A DNA stretch of 35,227 bases from positions 1 to 35,227 of the forward strand of contig JAGBQH010000009.1 of NCBI GenBank assembly GCA_017632945.1, read 5' to 3'. Positions 6,422 to 13,375 of this stretch are shown piece after piece. This DNA is from Aeriscardovia sp. (GTDB lineage Bacteria; Actinomycetota; Actinomycetes; Actinomycetales; Bifidobacteriaceae). The notes beneath the pieces are model-generated. The model was not told the origin of the DNA, did no database searches, and saw only the letters and a list, made by a program, of their open reading frames with translations. The translations under genes were made by a program, and so were the position numbers. The first letter of the stretch is position 1, and each line of letters opens with the position of its first letter.

Positions 6422-7702
6422 ATGCCCATATGGTTCTCCGTCCTTTTAATAATCATTTTTCAAATTCTGGGGGGAGTATTTTCCTGCACTGAAATGACCC
6501 TCATAACATTGAGAGATTCGCAGATAGAACAGATGGGCAGAAAATCTGGCAGGATTTCCAAAATAATACACAACCCCAACCGGTTTTTAAGCGCAGTGCA
6601 AATCGGCACCACTTTTACGGGCTTTCTTTCAGCTTCCTTCGGGGTTTCTTTAATCTTACCGGTGGTAGTTCCCCTCCTGGTGCGCGCAGGCATGAACCCC
6701 TCTTTGGCATCCAACCTTATGAACGTCCTTCTCACTTTGGCGATTTCCTACCTTGCCATCGTAATTTCGGAAATGGTGCCCAAAAGAATAGCCATGCAGA
6801 AAACCGTGGAGATAGCCAACTGGGCCGTCCCCTTCGTAAACGTCTTTGCAATCATTTGCTATCCCTTAATTTGGCTTATAAGCTCTTTTACCAACCTTTT
6901 GGTGAGGATTGTTGGGCTAGACCCGCATAAAACCGAATCCAAAGTGAGCCAAGAAGAGCTTAAAGTCCTAGTTTCCTCCAACACCCAGCTAAGCGAACAG
7001 GAAAAAAGCGTGCTGGAAGACGTTTTTGACGCGGCTGATACGGTGGTAAGCGAAGTTATGAGGCCTAGAGCCGACGTAGTCTTTCTTGAGGCTCAAATCA
7101 CTGCAAAAGAAGCGGAGAAAAAAATAAAAAAGCAGCCTTATACGAGATACCCTGTGATAGGGGAAGACTTTGACGACGTTTTAGGCTACATCTCCCTTAG
7201 GGACCTTATGGATCACGAGGAAGATGACGCCCCGATAAAAAGTTTCGTCCATCCCATAAGTTCGGTTCCGGGCACTTCCAGGATTTTACCCACTCTGGGC
7301 GAGATGAGGGAAAAAGGCGCCGACCTTGCAGTGGTAATAGACGAATACGGAGGAACTGACGGAATTGTCTCGCTTATGGACATGGTGGAAGAAGTTATAA
7401 ACGGGGCATCCGAGATCAAAAGCTCTTCGCTTTCCCCCTTTGCCAGGAACGGAGGAAAAGTGGAAGGGGGAATGACGATAGAAGACTTTGCAGATTTGAC
7501 GGGGATAAAACTTGAAGACGGGCCTTATGAGACAGTGGCAGGATACTTTCTCTCAAAAACGGGGTCCCTGGCAAAGCCGGGAGACGTCTACCACTCCCAG
7601 GAGGGCTACGACATGGTAGTCACCGAAGTTGAGGGGCGAAGGATACAAACCATAGAAATCCGCCGCACAAAAGCGGAAAAGGAAGAAAAAGGGAAAGAGT
7701 AA
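6422..7702 (+). CDS. CNNM-domain/CBS-pair/CorC-type integral membrane protein (hemolysin C family)
   Basis: Family of CNNM/CorB/HlyC proteins linked to magnesium and other cation transport. Order of parts: CNNM (DUF21) membrane domain of about four helices with FSCTEMTLITLRDSQI and an ISEMVPKRIAM signature; then a CBS pair beginning at MRPRADVVFLE and containing YPVIGEDFDDVLGYISLRDLM and VIDEYGGTDGIVSLMDMVEE; then a C-terminal CorC/HlyC domain (VEGGMTIEDFADLTGI...ETVAGYFLSKTGSLAKPGD). The frame extends up to TTG 6374, but I chose ATG 6422 because it begins right at the first helix and sits 7 bases behind TATTAT. The tail is Lys/Glu rich. 426 residues. Confidence 0.9.
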   Translation: MPIWFSVLLIIIFQILGGVFSCTEMTLITLRDSQIEQMGRKSGRISKIIHNPNRFLSAVQIGTTFTGFLSASFGVSLILPVVVPLLVRAGMNPSLASNLMNVLLTLAISYLAIVISEMVPKRIAMQKTVEIANWAVPFVNVFAIICYPLIWLISSFTNLLVRIVGLDPHKTESKVSQEELKVLVSSNTQLSEQEKSVLEDVFDAADTVVSEVMRPRADVVFLEAQITAKEAEKKIKKQPYTRYPVIGEDFDDVLGYISLRDLMDHEEDDAPIKSFVHPISSVPGTSRILPTLGEMREKGADLAVVIDEYGGTDGIVSLMDMVEEVINGASEIKSSSLSPFARNGGKVEGGMTIEDFADLTGIKLEDGPYETVAGYFLSKTGSLAKPGDVYHSQEGYDMVVTEVEGRRIQTIEIRRTKAEKEEKGKE

Positions 7703-7712
7703 GATCCTTTTC

Positions 7713-7740
7713 TTGACAAGATTTACAATCCAGATAAGCT
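7713..7740 (+). promoter_or_regulatory. Promoter of the tRNA-Ile/tRNA-Ala (and possibly ecf) transcript
   Basis: A consensus -35 TTGACA (7713-7718), 16-base spacer and -10 TAAGCT (7735-7740). tRNA-Ile begins 20 bases after the -10 box. This is the best -35 match seen in the window, as expected for a stable-RNA promoter. Confidence 0.65.
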
Positions 7741-7759
7741 TATAAAAGTATCAACCTTT

Positions 7760-7833
7760 GGGTTTATAGCTCAGTTGGTTAGAGCGCATCCCTGATAAGG
7801 ATGAGGTCGGAGGTTCAAGTCCTCCTAAACCCA
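7760..7833 (+). tRNA. tRNA-Ile (anticodon GAT)
   Basis: Acceptor GGGTTTA/TAAACCC with A at 7833, D arm GCTC/GAGC, anticodon stem CATCC/GGATG with loop CTGATAA, T arm GGAGG-TTCAAGT-CCTCC. CCA is not encoded. All stems pair. Confidence 0.95.
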
Positions 7834-7843
7834 CTCAATACAG

Positions 7844-7916
7844 GGGGCTATAGCGCAGCTGGTAGCGCATCTGCTTTGCAAGCAGAGGGTCGCCGGTTCG
7901 AGTCCGGCTAGCTCCA
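7844..7916 (+). tRNA. tRNA-Ala (anticodon TGC)
   Basis: Acceptor GGGGCTA/TAGCTCC with A at 7916, D arm GCGC/GCGC, anticodon stem TCTGC/GCAGA with loop TTTGCAA, T arm GCCGG-TTCGAGT-CCGGC. CCA is not encoded. It follows tRNA-Ile after 10 bases. The Ile-Ala pair is the one usually found inside rRNA operons, but no rRNA is present here. Confidence 0.95.
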
Positions 7917-7918
7917 CC

Positions 7919-7937
7919 CAGGAAGGCTCCTTCCCTG
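7919..7937 (+). terminator. Possible weak terminator or attenuator after tRNA-Ala
   Basis: CAGGAAGG (7919-7926) can pair with CCTTCCCTG (7929-7937) with one bulged base, followed by only three T residues. It could end part of the tRNA transcript while letting the rest read into ecfA1, which begins 20 bases further on and has no obvious promoter of its own. Confidence 0.35.
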
Positions 7938-7956
7938 TTTGAGAGAGGGGGCCGTT

Positions 7957-8772
7957 TTGATAATAGAAGCCAGCGACTTAAGTTTTTCTTATCCCTCTTC
8001 AGACCCCGTGCTGCGGGGAGTCTCTTTTTGCGTGGAAAAAGGGGAAGTTTTTGCCATCGTGGGCGGAAATGGCAGCGGAAAAAGTACTCTGGCGCGCCAT
8101 TTAAACGCCCTTATCCCATTGCAGTCCGGCACGCTAAAAATTGCGGGCATGGATGCAGCCGACCCTGAAAACACCTACCCCATAAGGCAGGCGTGCGGGA
8201 TGGTGTTCCAAGACCCGAACAACGAATTTGTATCTTCTGTGGCCGAAGAGGATATAGCGTTCGGGCTCCAAAATTTTAATTTTCCGGAAAAAGAAATACC
8301 GGGCATAGTTTCCCGCTCGCTTTCTAGCGTTGGCCTTTCCGGATTTGAAAGAAGAGATCCCCATTCCCTTTCCGGGGGGCAGAAGCAGAGGCTGGCTATA
8401 GCGGCCGTTTTAGCCCTCAGCCCCGAAATAATAGTTCTGGACGAAGCTACAGCCATGCTGGACCCCGAAGGCAGGGCCCAGGTAATGGATTTGGCCCTTT
8501 CTCTAAAAGAACGCGGAATAACGGTAATCATGATTACCCATTTTGTAGAGGAAGCCGCCAGGGCCGATAGGGTGATGGTCCTTTCTCATGGAAGCGTTCT
8601 GGCCTTAGGCTCTCCCAGCGAAGTTTTAGTGCAAAAGGAAATTTTAAAAAAGGCCCGGCTTCTCCCTCTCCTTCCCACCCTTTCCTATTGGCGCCTTTTG
8701 GAGGAGGGGCTGATTTCCCCTTCCTCTCCCCCACTTTCAAAAGAGGGCCTTTGGGAGGCAATGTGTCGATAG
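7957..8772 (+). CDS. ecfA1: Energy-coupling factor transporter ATPase EcfA1
   Basis: First of the two ABC ATPases of an ECF importer, on the cytoplasmic face with EcfA2 and EcfT. Seen: Walker A GGNGSGKST, Q-loop MVFQDPNNEFV (the FQDPxxQ/N-type loop of EcfA), signature LSGGQKQRLAIA, Walker B IIVLDEATAMLDPEG and the switch His in MITHFVEEA, plus the C-terminal extension usual in EcfA. The start is chosen as TTG 7957, giving MIIEASDLSFSY, behind AGAGGGGG with about a 6-base gap; an in-frame TTG at 7939 is a weaker alternative. The 3' end overlaps ecfA2 by 10 bases. First gene of a five-gene operon. Confidence 0.93.
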   Translation: MIIEASDLSFSYPSSDPVLRGVSFCVEKGEVFAIVGGNGSGKSTLARHLNALIPLQSGTLKIAGMDAADPENTYPIRQACGMVFQDPNNEFVSSVAEEDIAFGLQNFNFPEKEIPGIVSRSLSSVGLSGFERRDPHSLSGGQKQRLAIAAVLALSPEIIVLDEATAMLDPEGRAQVMDLALSLKERGITVIMITHFVEEAARADRVMVLSHGSVLALGSPSEVLVQKEILKKARLLPLLPTLSYWRLLEEGLISPSSPPLSKEGLWEAMCR

Positions 8773-9608
8773 AGTTTAGGCAAGTCTCCCTTTCTTACAG
8801 CTCCGGAGAAACGAAAGTTAAAGCCCTTAAGGACCTGTCGTGGACAGTTGAGACCGGGGGCTTTGCCGCCGTTATGGGGCGCACCGGGAGCGGAAAAAGC
8901 ACGGTTTTGAGGCTTCTTTGCGCTCTTGCAAAACCGGACGGGGGGCAAATCCTTATAGACGGCAAGGACATCCATTCTTCTCTTCCCCGCAGGGAGCTAA
9001 GAAAGGAAATGGGGTTCGTATTCCAGTTTCCCGAGTACCAGCTTTTTGAAACTACTGTCCTTAAGGAAGTGTGTTTCGGAATGAAAAATCTGGGGTTTTC
9101 AAAAGAAGAAATGGAAGAAAACTCCAGATGGGCCATAGAAAAAATGGGCTTCAACTTTGAGGCTATAAGAAGCGTGGCTCCAATGGCCCTTTCCGGGGGG
9201 CAAAGAAGGAGGGTGGCGATCGCAAGCGTTATAGCTTCCAGGCCCAAAATCCTCCTTTTAGACGAGCCCACGAGCGGGTTGGACCCTGCCGAAAGGCGCT
9301 CTTTTTGCCAGATTTTGACATCTTTAAACCGGGAGGGAACGACCATTGTAATGGTTTCACACAATTCCGAAGTGGTGTGTGAAACGGCAAAAACCCTCCT
9401 GGTTTTAAAGGATGGGGAAAAGTGGAAGGAAGGAAAAGTTGAAGACCTCTTCTCTTCAGATCTTTTGCCGGCCGGCATCCTTCCTCCCCCTTCCCTCCTC
9501 CTCTCTTCCTTTCTTCGGGAAAAGGGGATGGATCTTCCCCGCGCCGTGAGGCAGGAAGATTTTATTTCCGCTCTTCTTTATCAAGTGGGGAGGCGGAAAA
9601 ATGGCTAA
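8763..9608 (+). CDS. ecfA2: Energy-coupling factor transporter ATPase EcfA2
   Basis: Second ATPase of the ECF module. Seen: GRTGSGKST Walker A, FVFQFPEYQLFE Q-loop (the PEYQLF form typical of EcfA2), LSGGQRRRVAIA signature, ILLLDEPTSGLDP Walker B and MVSHNSE switch His, followed by the EcfA C-terminal helical domain. The start is set at GTG 8763 (MSIEFRQVSLSY) because GGGAGG lies 6 bases upstream inside the ecfA1 end; the open frame extends further upstream but would duplicate ecfA1 coding sequence in another frame. It overlaps ecfA1 by 10 bases and ecfT by 8, pointing to translational coupling and fixed subunit ratios. Confidence 0.93.
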   Translation: MSIEFRQVSLSYSSGETKVKALKDLSWTVETGGFAAVMGRTGSGKSTVLRLLCALAKPDGGQILIDGKDIHSSLPRRELRKEMGFVFQFPEYQLFETTVLKEVCFGMKNLGFSKEEMEENSRWAIEKMGFNFEAIRSVAPMALSGGQRRRVAIASVIASRPKILLLDEPTSGLDPAERRSFCQILTSLNREGTTIVMVSHNSEVVCETAKTLLVLKDGEKWKEGKVEDLFSSDLLPAGILPPPSLLLSSFLREKGMDLPRAVRQEDFISALLYQVGRRKNG

Positions 9609-10407
9609 GGGCAAAGCCATGGTCACCTACAGGGCCGGATCTTCGCTGTTTCACAAAATGGACCCGAGGATAAAAATCGCTTCCCTGGGATGCGCAATAG
9701 CGGTCATAGTCATGGCCCATAACCTCTGGAGCTACATTCTGGCTGTTTTGGTGACGGTTGGGATGTGTGTAGGGGCGAAGATCAGACCTAAAGACAGCCT
9801 CGGCCCCGTTTTTTACCTCTTTCCCTTCTTCATCATCATTTTCCTTATGAATTTCTTTTTCTACGGAAAAGGCCGACCCTGGGGAAAGTGGTGGATTTTT
9901 GCCCCCTCCCTTCCCGGCCTCCTTCAGGGGATAAACGTGGTGGTGAAGGTGATTTTGGTAATGGCGGCCTCGGCCTGCCTGCTCATTTCTACCCCCCCTG
10001 TAGAAATGACTTATGCCCTCCAGTCCCTTATCTCCCCCTTGCGTTTTTTAGGGGTGCCCGTGGGCCAAATCGCCCTCATAATTTCAGTGGCAATTGAGTT
10101 CATTCCATCTTTGTTTGAGGAATTCAACCTCATCAAAGAGGCCCAGACCGCCAGAGGGGCCCAGTTTGAAAGCACCAACATCTTCAAGCGGGCAAAGGCC
10201 TACCTACCCCTGTTTTTGCCGATTTTCATGACAGCTTTCAGGAGGGCGGATGAACTGTCTTTGGCAATGGAAGCTAGGGGGTACAGAACTAGCAAGAGGA
10301 AGAGCGCGAAGCGCTTTGCCTCGCCCTCCCTCAGAGACTGGCTGATTCTTTTAGTTTCAGCCCTTCTTGTAGTAGCCCAGGCCTTCCTTTTAAAGGCCGG
10401 AATTTAA
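9601..10407 (+). CDS. ecfT: Energy-coupling factor transporter transmembrane protein EcfT
   Basis: Membrane scaffold that couples the two ATPases to the substrate-binding S component. The 268-residue protein has several hydrophobic helices and the two cytoplasmic coupling helices, each with the short Ala-Arg-Gly motif that docks into the ATPase groove: QTARGAQFES (about residue 180) and AMEARGYRTS (about residue 225). The N-terminus has the common FHKMDPRIKI segment (family LHxLDPRxKL). Start ATG 9601 lies within the last codons of ecfA2. Confidence 0.93.
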   Translation: MAKGKAMVTYRAGSSLFHKMDPRIKIASLGCAIAVIVMAHNLWSYILAVLVTVGMCVGAKIRPKDSLGPVFYLFPFFIIIFLMNFFFYGKGRPWGKWWIFAPSLPGLLQGINVVVKVILVMAASACLLISTPPVEMTYALQSLISPLRFLGVPVGQIALIISVAIEFIPSLFEEFNLIKEAQTARGAQFESTNIFKRAKAYLPLFLPIFMTAFRRADELSLAMEARGYRTSKRKSAKRFASPSLRDWLILLVSALLVVAQAFLLKAGI

Positions 10408-10421
10408 GAAAGGACAACATT

Positions 10422-11030
10422 ATGACCTCCAAAAAGACAGCGGCCGTTGCCAAAGGGCAGCGGGGGATGTCGATAGCGAAAAAATCTGTGATATGCGCAG
10501 CCTGCGTGGCTTTATGCGTGGTTTTGCCCATGGGATTTCACGCCTTCCCGAGGGGAGGGGAAATATATGACCCCATGTGGTTTCCCGTTATGATCTGCGC
10601 CCTTTCTTCGGGATGGTGGTACGGGCTTATATGCGGAGTTTTAGGCCCCGTGCTTTCTACCCTAGTCACCGGCATGCCCCCCGTGGCGGAACTGCCTACA
10701 ATGATCATCCAAGGAATTTTCCTGGGCGTGGTATGCGGGCTTATGATGTTTTGGGTTCACACCCACTCTACTTACGGAGACCTTTATATCAGCATAGTGG
10801 TCGGAATCATCATAGGATCGGCTGCCGCCGGATGCGCCAAAGCATGGATTTTTGATCACGGCAAGTACTCGTTTTACGCCTGGATTTTGGGCTACTTCTT
10901 CTTCTGCCTGCCGGGACTCATCATTCAGCTTGCGGCCGTCCCCTCTATTGTGGTAGCCCTTATGAAAGGAAAGCTGATACCTGAAAGGTATCCCTCAAAG
11001 CACAAAGAAAAGCAGGTGGAAGCGCAGTGA
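10422..11030 (+). CDS. ECF transporter S component, substrate unknown
   Basis: The substrate-binding membrane subunit of the ECF importer encoded just upstream, 14 bases after ecfT. 202 residues with about five to six hydrophobic helices. Seen: VVLPMGFHAFPRGGEIYDPMWFPVMICALSSG and a LSTLVTGMPPVAELPTMI segment, resembling S components with the PMHxPV...TGMPP pattern. The sequence does not match residues I would recognise for biotin, riboflavin, thiamine, folate or niacin binders, so the substrate is left open. No riboswitch is visible upstream of the operon to hint at a ligand. The ATG has AAAGGA 7 bases upstream. The stop overlaps the next start (GTGA). Confidence 0.82.
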   Translation: MTSKKTAAVAKGQRGMSIAKKSVICAACVALCVVLPMGFHAFPRGGEIYDPMWFPVMICALSSGWWYGLICGVLGPVLSTLVTGMPPVAELPTMIIQGIFLGVVCGLMMFWVHTHSTYGDLYISIVVGIIIGSAAAGCAKAWIFDHGKYSFYAWILGYFFFCLPGLIIQLAAVPSIVVALMKGKLIPERYPSKHKEKQVEAQ

Positions 11031-11632
11031 CGGATTTAAGATCTGCAGACAATTTGCAGGAGGTTCGGGCCTACTTCGACAAAAGGGCTCACGATTGGGA
11101 TGAAAGGCAGCACCCGGATCCCAAAACCATTGATTCCATCCTTCAAAAAGGAGGGGTTAAAGGCAGAGTTCTGGATGTGGCCTGCGGTACCGGGGTTATG
11201 ATTCCCTTTTACCTGGAGGCGGGAGTTGAAAGGGTAGTGGGGATAGATCTCTCCCCCAAGATGATAGAGGAAGCCGAAAAGAAGTTTGCAGGCGAAAAAA
11301 GGGTCTCTTTTTTGGCAGCCGATGCCGTGGAGGCTAAATTTAAAGAACCCTTCGACACCGTTGTAGTCTTTAACGCCTGGCCCCACTTTATCGAGCCCCT
11401 AAAAGCCATAAATGCCTTTGCAAAAGATCTTAAAATCGGAGGAAGGCTTGTCATAGCACATGACAAGGGCCGAAAACAGTTGGACCATATCCATGAAGGG
11501 GGCGCCCCCTTCGTCTCCCTTCCCCTTCCCCCCGCCCTAAGGCTTGCAGAAAGAATGCAGGGATGGCTGAAAGTGGAGTGCGCAGAGGATGAAGAGGAAA
11601 AGTACGAAGTGGTGGGCAAAAAAATAGCCTAG
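11027..11632 (+). CDS. Class I SAM-dependent methyltransferase, cotranscribed with ECF transporter
   Basis: A 201-residue Rossmann-fold methyltransferase. Seen: motif I VLDVACGTGVMIPFY, motif II acidic residue in VVGIDLSPKMIEEAEKKF, VSFLAADAVEAKF, and FDTVVVFNAWPHFIEPLKAINAFAKDLKIGGRLVIAHD (motifs IV-VI of the UbiE/Methyltransf_11 type). The substrate is unknown. The GTG start overlaps the S-component stop by 4 bases, so translation is likely coupled, which suggests it acts on whatever the transporter brings in or on a derived cofactor; this is inference. The stop codon lies inside the terminator hairpin of the opposite gene. Confidence 0.85.
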   Translation: MTDLRSADNLQEVRAYFDKRAHDWDERQHPDPKTIDSILQKGGVKGRVLDVACGTGVMIPFYLEAGVERVVGIDLSPKMIEEAEKKFAGEKRVSFLAADAVEAKFKEPFDTVVVFNAWPHFIEPLKAINAFAKDLKIGGRLVIAHDKGRKQLDHIHEGGAPFVSLPLPPALRLAERMQGWLKVECAEDEEEKYEVVGKKIA

Positions 11633-11647
11633 GCTTAAAGCCTAGGC
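11627..11647 (-). terminator. Terminator for the small membrane protein gene, also end of ecf operon
   Basis: Arms GCCTAGGC (11627-11634) and GCCTAGGC (11640-11647) with a TTAAA loop. On the minus strand it is followed by TATTTTTTT, a proper U-tract. On the plus strand no T-run follows for about 15 bases, so termination there is less certain. Confidence 0.7.
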
Positions 11648-11664
11648 CTGCTCTTGCCATCTTT

Positions 11665-11883
11665 TTAAAGGTTGAGGGTCCCAAGAGCCTTTTCCTTATC
11701 CCCTTCTTTGGATTTGAGGCTGGCTATAAACTTGCCTATCATAATCCAGAGGGCTGAGGCAGAGAGAATGCAGAGCTCTGCTATCATTTCCCTTCCGGTG
11801 AGGGGGGCTTTGGAAAAGATGAACATCAGCACCACCGCCACCATCGCCAAGAGGGGCGGAATAAGAATAATGGCTTTTCGCAT
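11665..11883 (-). CDS. Small two-helix membrane protein, unknown function
   Basis: 72 residues: MRKAIILIPPLLAMVAVVLMFIFSK (helix 1), a short polar turn, then ELCILSASALWIMIGKFIASL (helix 2) and a charged tail. I do not recognise a family. It is supported as real by a strong GGGAGG 5 bases before the ATG, the codon-level hydrophobic pattern and a terminator with a U-tract right behind it. It is divergent from another tiny membrane protein at 11987. Confidence 0.65.
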   Translation of the reverse strand: MRKAIILIPPLLAMVAVVLMFIFSKAPLTGREMIAELCILSASALWIMIGKFIASLKSKEGDKEKALGTLNL

Positions 11884-11986
11884 TTTTCCTCCCTAAGATA
11901 TTTTTCATTTTTAATCGAAGTAAATTATTATACGCTGAATTTTTAAAAAGATCCATTTTGTTATAGGGCTTGTCCTCGGGGGGCAA

Positions 11987-12151
11987 ATGCGCAGGCTTAT
12001 AAAACTGGCCATATGGGTGTGTGTGATTTTAATCCTCATAGGGATTTGGGTGTCTTTGAGCAAAGGGGCGAGAAGCGAGGTCGTCTCTGTTTTTAAATGG
12101 CTAGGATCCATGCTCGGGCAGGGGTGGAGCGCAGTGTCCCATAAACTTTAG
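11987..12151 (+). CDS. Small single-helix membrane protein, unknown function (54 aa)
   Basis: ATG at 11987 preceded by GGGGGG (3-4 base gap) opens a 54-residue frame ending with TAG at 12149-12151. The protein has a Lys/Arg start (MRRLIKL), a hydrophobic helix (AIWVCVILILIGIWV) and a polar/amphipathic tail containing FKWLGSMLGQGWSAV. No family recognised. Tryptophans at both helix ends fit a membrane-spanning segment. It is divergent from the 72-residue membrane protein with a 103-base gap between them. A real gene is plausible but not proven. Confidence 0.45.
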   Translation: MRRLIKLAIWVCVILILIGIWVSLSKGARSEVVSVFKWLGSMLGQGWSAVSHKL

Positions 12152-12184
12152 ACTTGGAAAATATGTGTTTTCTAACCTTTCTTT

Positions 12185-12190
12185 TATAAT
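12185..12190 (+). promoter_or_regulatory. -10 box upstream of the small secreted protein
   Basis: TATAAT inside an A/T-rich tract, about 39 bases before the ATG. No clear -35 box. Confidence 0.35.
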
Positions 12191-12228
12191 TTGATTAAAG
12201 AAAAATTACAATTTTTTTAAGGATGATT

Positions 12229-12474
12229 ATGATTACAAGGCGCCCCATCTTCAGCCGCGCCCTGACGGCCCTCTGCTTTGCACTGCTCTCCCTTTTGATG
12301 TTTCACACTTCTTTTTCAGCTTCCCCTTCCCTCTCTTCATCAAACCTCCACCTTTCCTCCCTTCACCAGGACCATTCCGACAAGGAGAGCAGGCATGCCA
12401 GAAAATTGAGGGAGGGAACGATCGATGAGTGGGAAAGGGATGAAGAAACCTCCCAGCCCCTCCCGACGGCTTAA
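12229..12474 (+). CDS. Small secreted or membrane-tethered protein, unknown function
   Basis: About 81 residues. N-terminal MITRRPIFSRALTALCFALLSLLMF looks like a signal peptide (basic n-region, hydrophobic h-region) with a possible cleavage near TSFSA-SP. The mature part is Ser-rich and then strongly charged with several His, Asp and Glu residues (LHQDHSDKESRHARKLREGTIDEWERDEE). I recognise no family. ATG 12229 is preferred over ATG 12223 because AAGGA lies 7 bases before it. A TATAAT at 12185-12190 could be its promoter. The next gene, a TauE-type exporter, has its own promoter 50-60 bases on. Confidence 0.5.
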   Translation: MITRRPIFSRALTALCFALLSLLMFHTSFSASPSLSSSNLHLSSLHQDHSDKESRHARKLREGTIDEWERDEETSQPLPTA

Positions 12475-12505
12475 AGCCGCTAAATAAGCCTTTAGAAAAA
12501 ATAAA

Positions 12506-12535
12506 TGCATTATCCCTAAATAGGGATATAATGCA
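12506..12535 (+). promoter_or_regulatory. Palindromic operator overlapping the tauE promoter
   Basis: TGCATTATCCCTA (12506-12518), AA, then TAGGGATATAATGCA (12521-12535): 13-base arms complementary except for a TA insertion in the right arm. The right arm contains the -10 hexamer TATAAT (12527-12532), which lies 7 bases before ATG 12540. A protein bound here would block the polymerase directly. No adjacent regulator gene is visible. Confidence 0.6.
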
Positions 12536-12539
12536 AAGA

Positions 12540-13325
12540 ATGCATATTCTCCTACTGGTAGTGGTAGGCCTGCTGGTGGGAACTTTTGTGATCGCCCTTG
12601 GAAGCGGCGGAGGTTCCATCTACGTAGGCCTTCTGACGGCTGTTTTAGGTTTGGATCCCGCCGCAGCCACGGCTACGGCCCTCGTCACAACCCTTCCCTC
12701 GCTGGTGCTCGGCACATGGGGCTACTACGAAAAAAAGCATATGGATTTCCACAAAGGAAACCGAATGCTGATTTCCGCCCTTCCCAGCGTGATTATCTGT
12801 TCGATTGTTTCTTTTTGGATTCCCAAGGACGCCTACGGTTATATTTTGGCCTCCATCCTCTTTTTTGTAGGCGGCGTCATCCTTTATAAAGCCTTCCACA
12901 AAAAGAAAAATAAAAAGACGGCAAAAGGAGACGGAACCCAGGGGGGAGCCCCCAAAAAAATGTGGGAAGTTGTGACCATCTACACGGTCTTTGGAATACT
13001 TGGCGGCATAATGGCCGGAATTGGCGGCATGAGCGGCGGAGAACCCATCTTTGCAGGCTTGCTGCTTTTGGGAGACGGCGTTTTTGAAACCATTTCAACT
13101 TCTTCCTGGGTGGTTATATGCATGGGCATTTTAGGGGCCAGCGTGCACCTTATAGGCGGGCACGTCGACTGGAGGGCCGCTATCCCCCTCACCATCGGGG
13201 CCACCTGCGGAGCTTTGGTAGCGCCCCATGTGGCCCGTTTCATCACAAAAGGAGGCAGAGCCAAGTGGCTGGAAGGAGCTCTTGGCTTGGCCCTCATTGG
13301 GATGGGAATAAAGGACATAGTATAA
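12540..13325 (+). CDS. TauE/SafE family sulfite/anion exporter-like membrane protein
   Basis: About 261 residues with eight or so hydrophobic segments in two halves. Each half begins with a glycine-rich motif: VIALGSGGGSIYVGLLTAVLGLDPAAATATAL and GIMAGIGGMSGGEPIFAGLLLLGDGVFETISTS, the duplicated pattern typical of TauE/SafE (DUF81). The central cytoplasmic loop is Lys/Gly rich. The substrate is not predictable; family members handle sulfite, sulfoacetate or other small organic anions. Start: ATG 12540 lies 7 bases behind TATAAT and would give a leaderless mRNA; the in-frame ATG 12531 is part of that -10 box and is therefore unlikely. Confidence 0.85.
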   Translation: MHILLLVVVGLLVGTFVIALGSGGGSIYVGLLTAVLGLDPAAATATALVTTLPSLVLGTWGYYEKKHMDFHKGNRMLISALPSVIICSIVSFWIPKDAYGYILASILFFVGGVILYKAFHKKKNKKTAKGDGTQGGAPKKMWEVVTIYTVFGILGGIMAGIGGMSGGEPIFAGLLLLGDGVFETISTSSWVVICMGILGASVHLIGGHVDWRAAIPLTIGATCGALVAPHVARFITKGGRAKWLEGALGLALIGMGIKDIV

Positions 13326-13340
13326 GGGGAAGGTTATACT
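13312..13340 (+). promoter_or_regulatory. Promoter of rpmE2
   Basis: AGGACA (13312-13317) and TATACT (13335-13340) with a 17-base spacer. The -35 box lies in the last codons of the TauE gene. The rpmE2 start codon is 35 bases downstream of the -10 box. Confidence 0.55.
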
Positions 13341-13375
13341 AGGGAGAAGGCCTAGAATTTAGAGGAGAAAAAGCT

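Noticed and set aside
8688..8762. Extension of ecfA2 to 8688
   Set aside because: It would overlap ecfA1 by 85 bases and lacks conserved residues; GTG 8763 has a proper ribosome site and gives the normal EcfA start.
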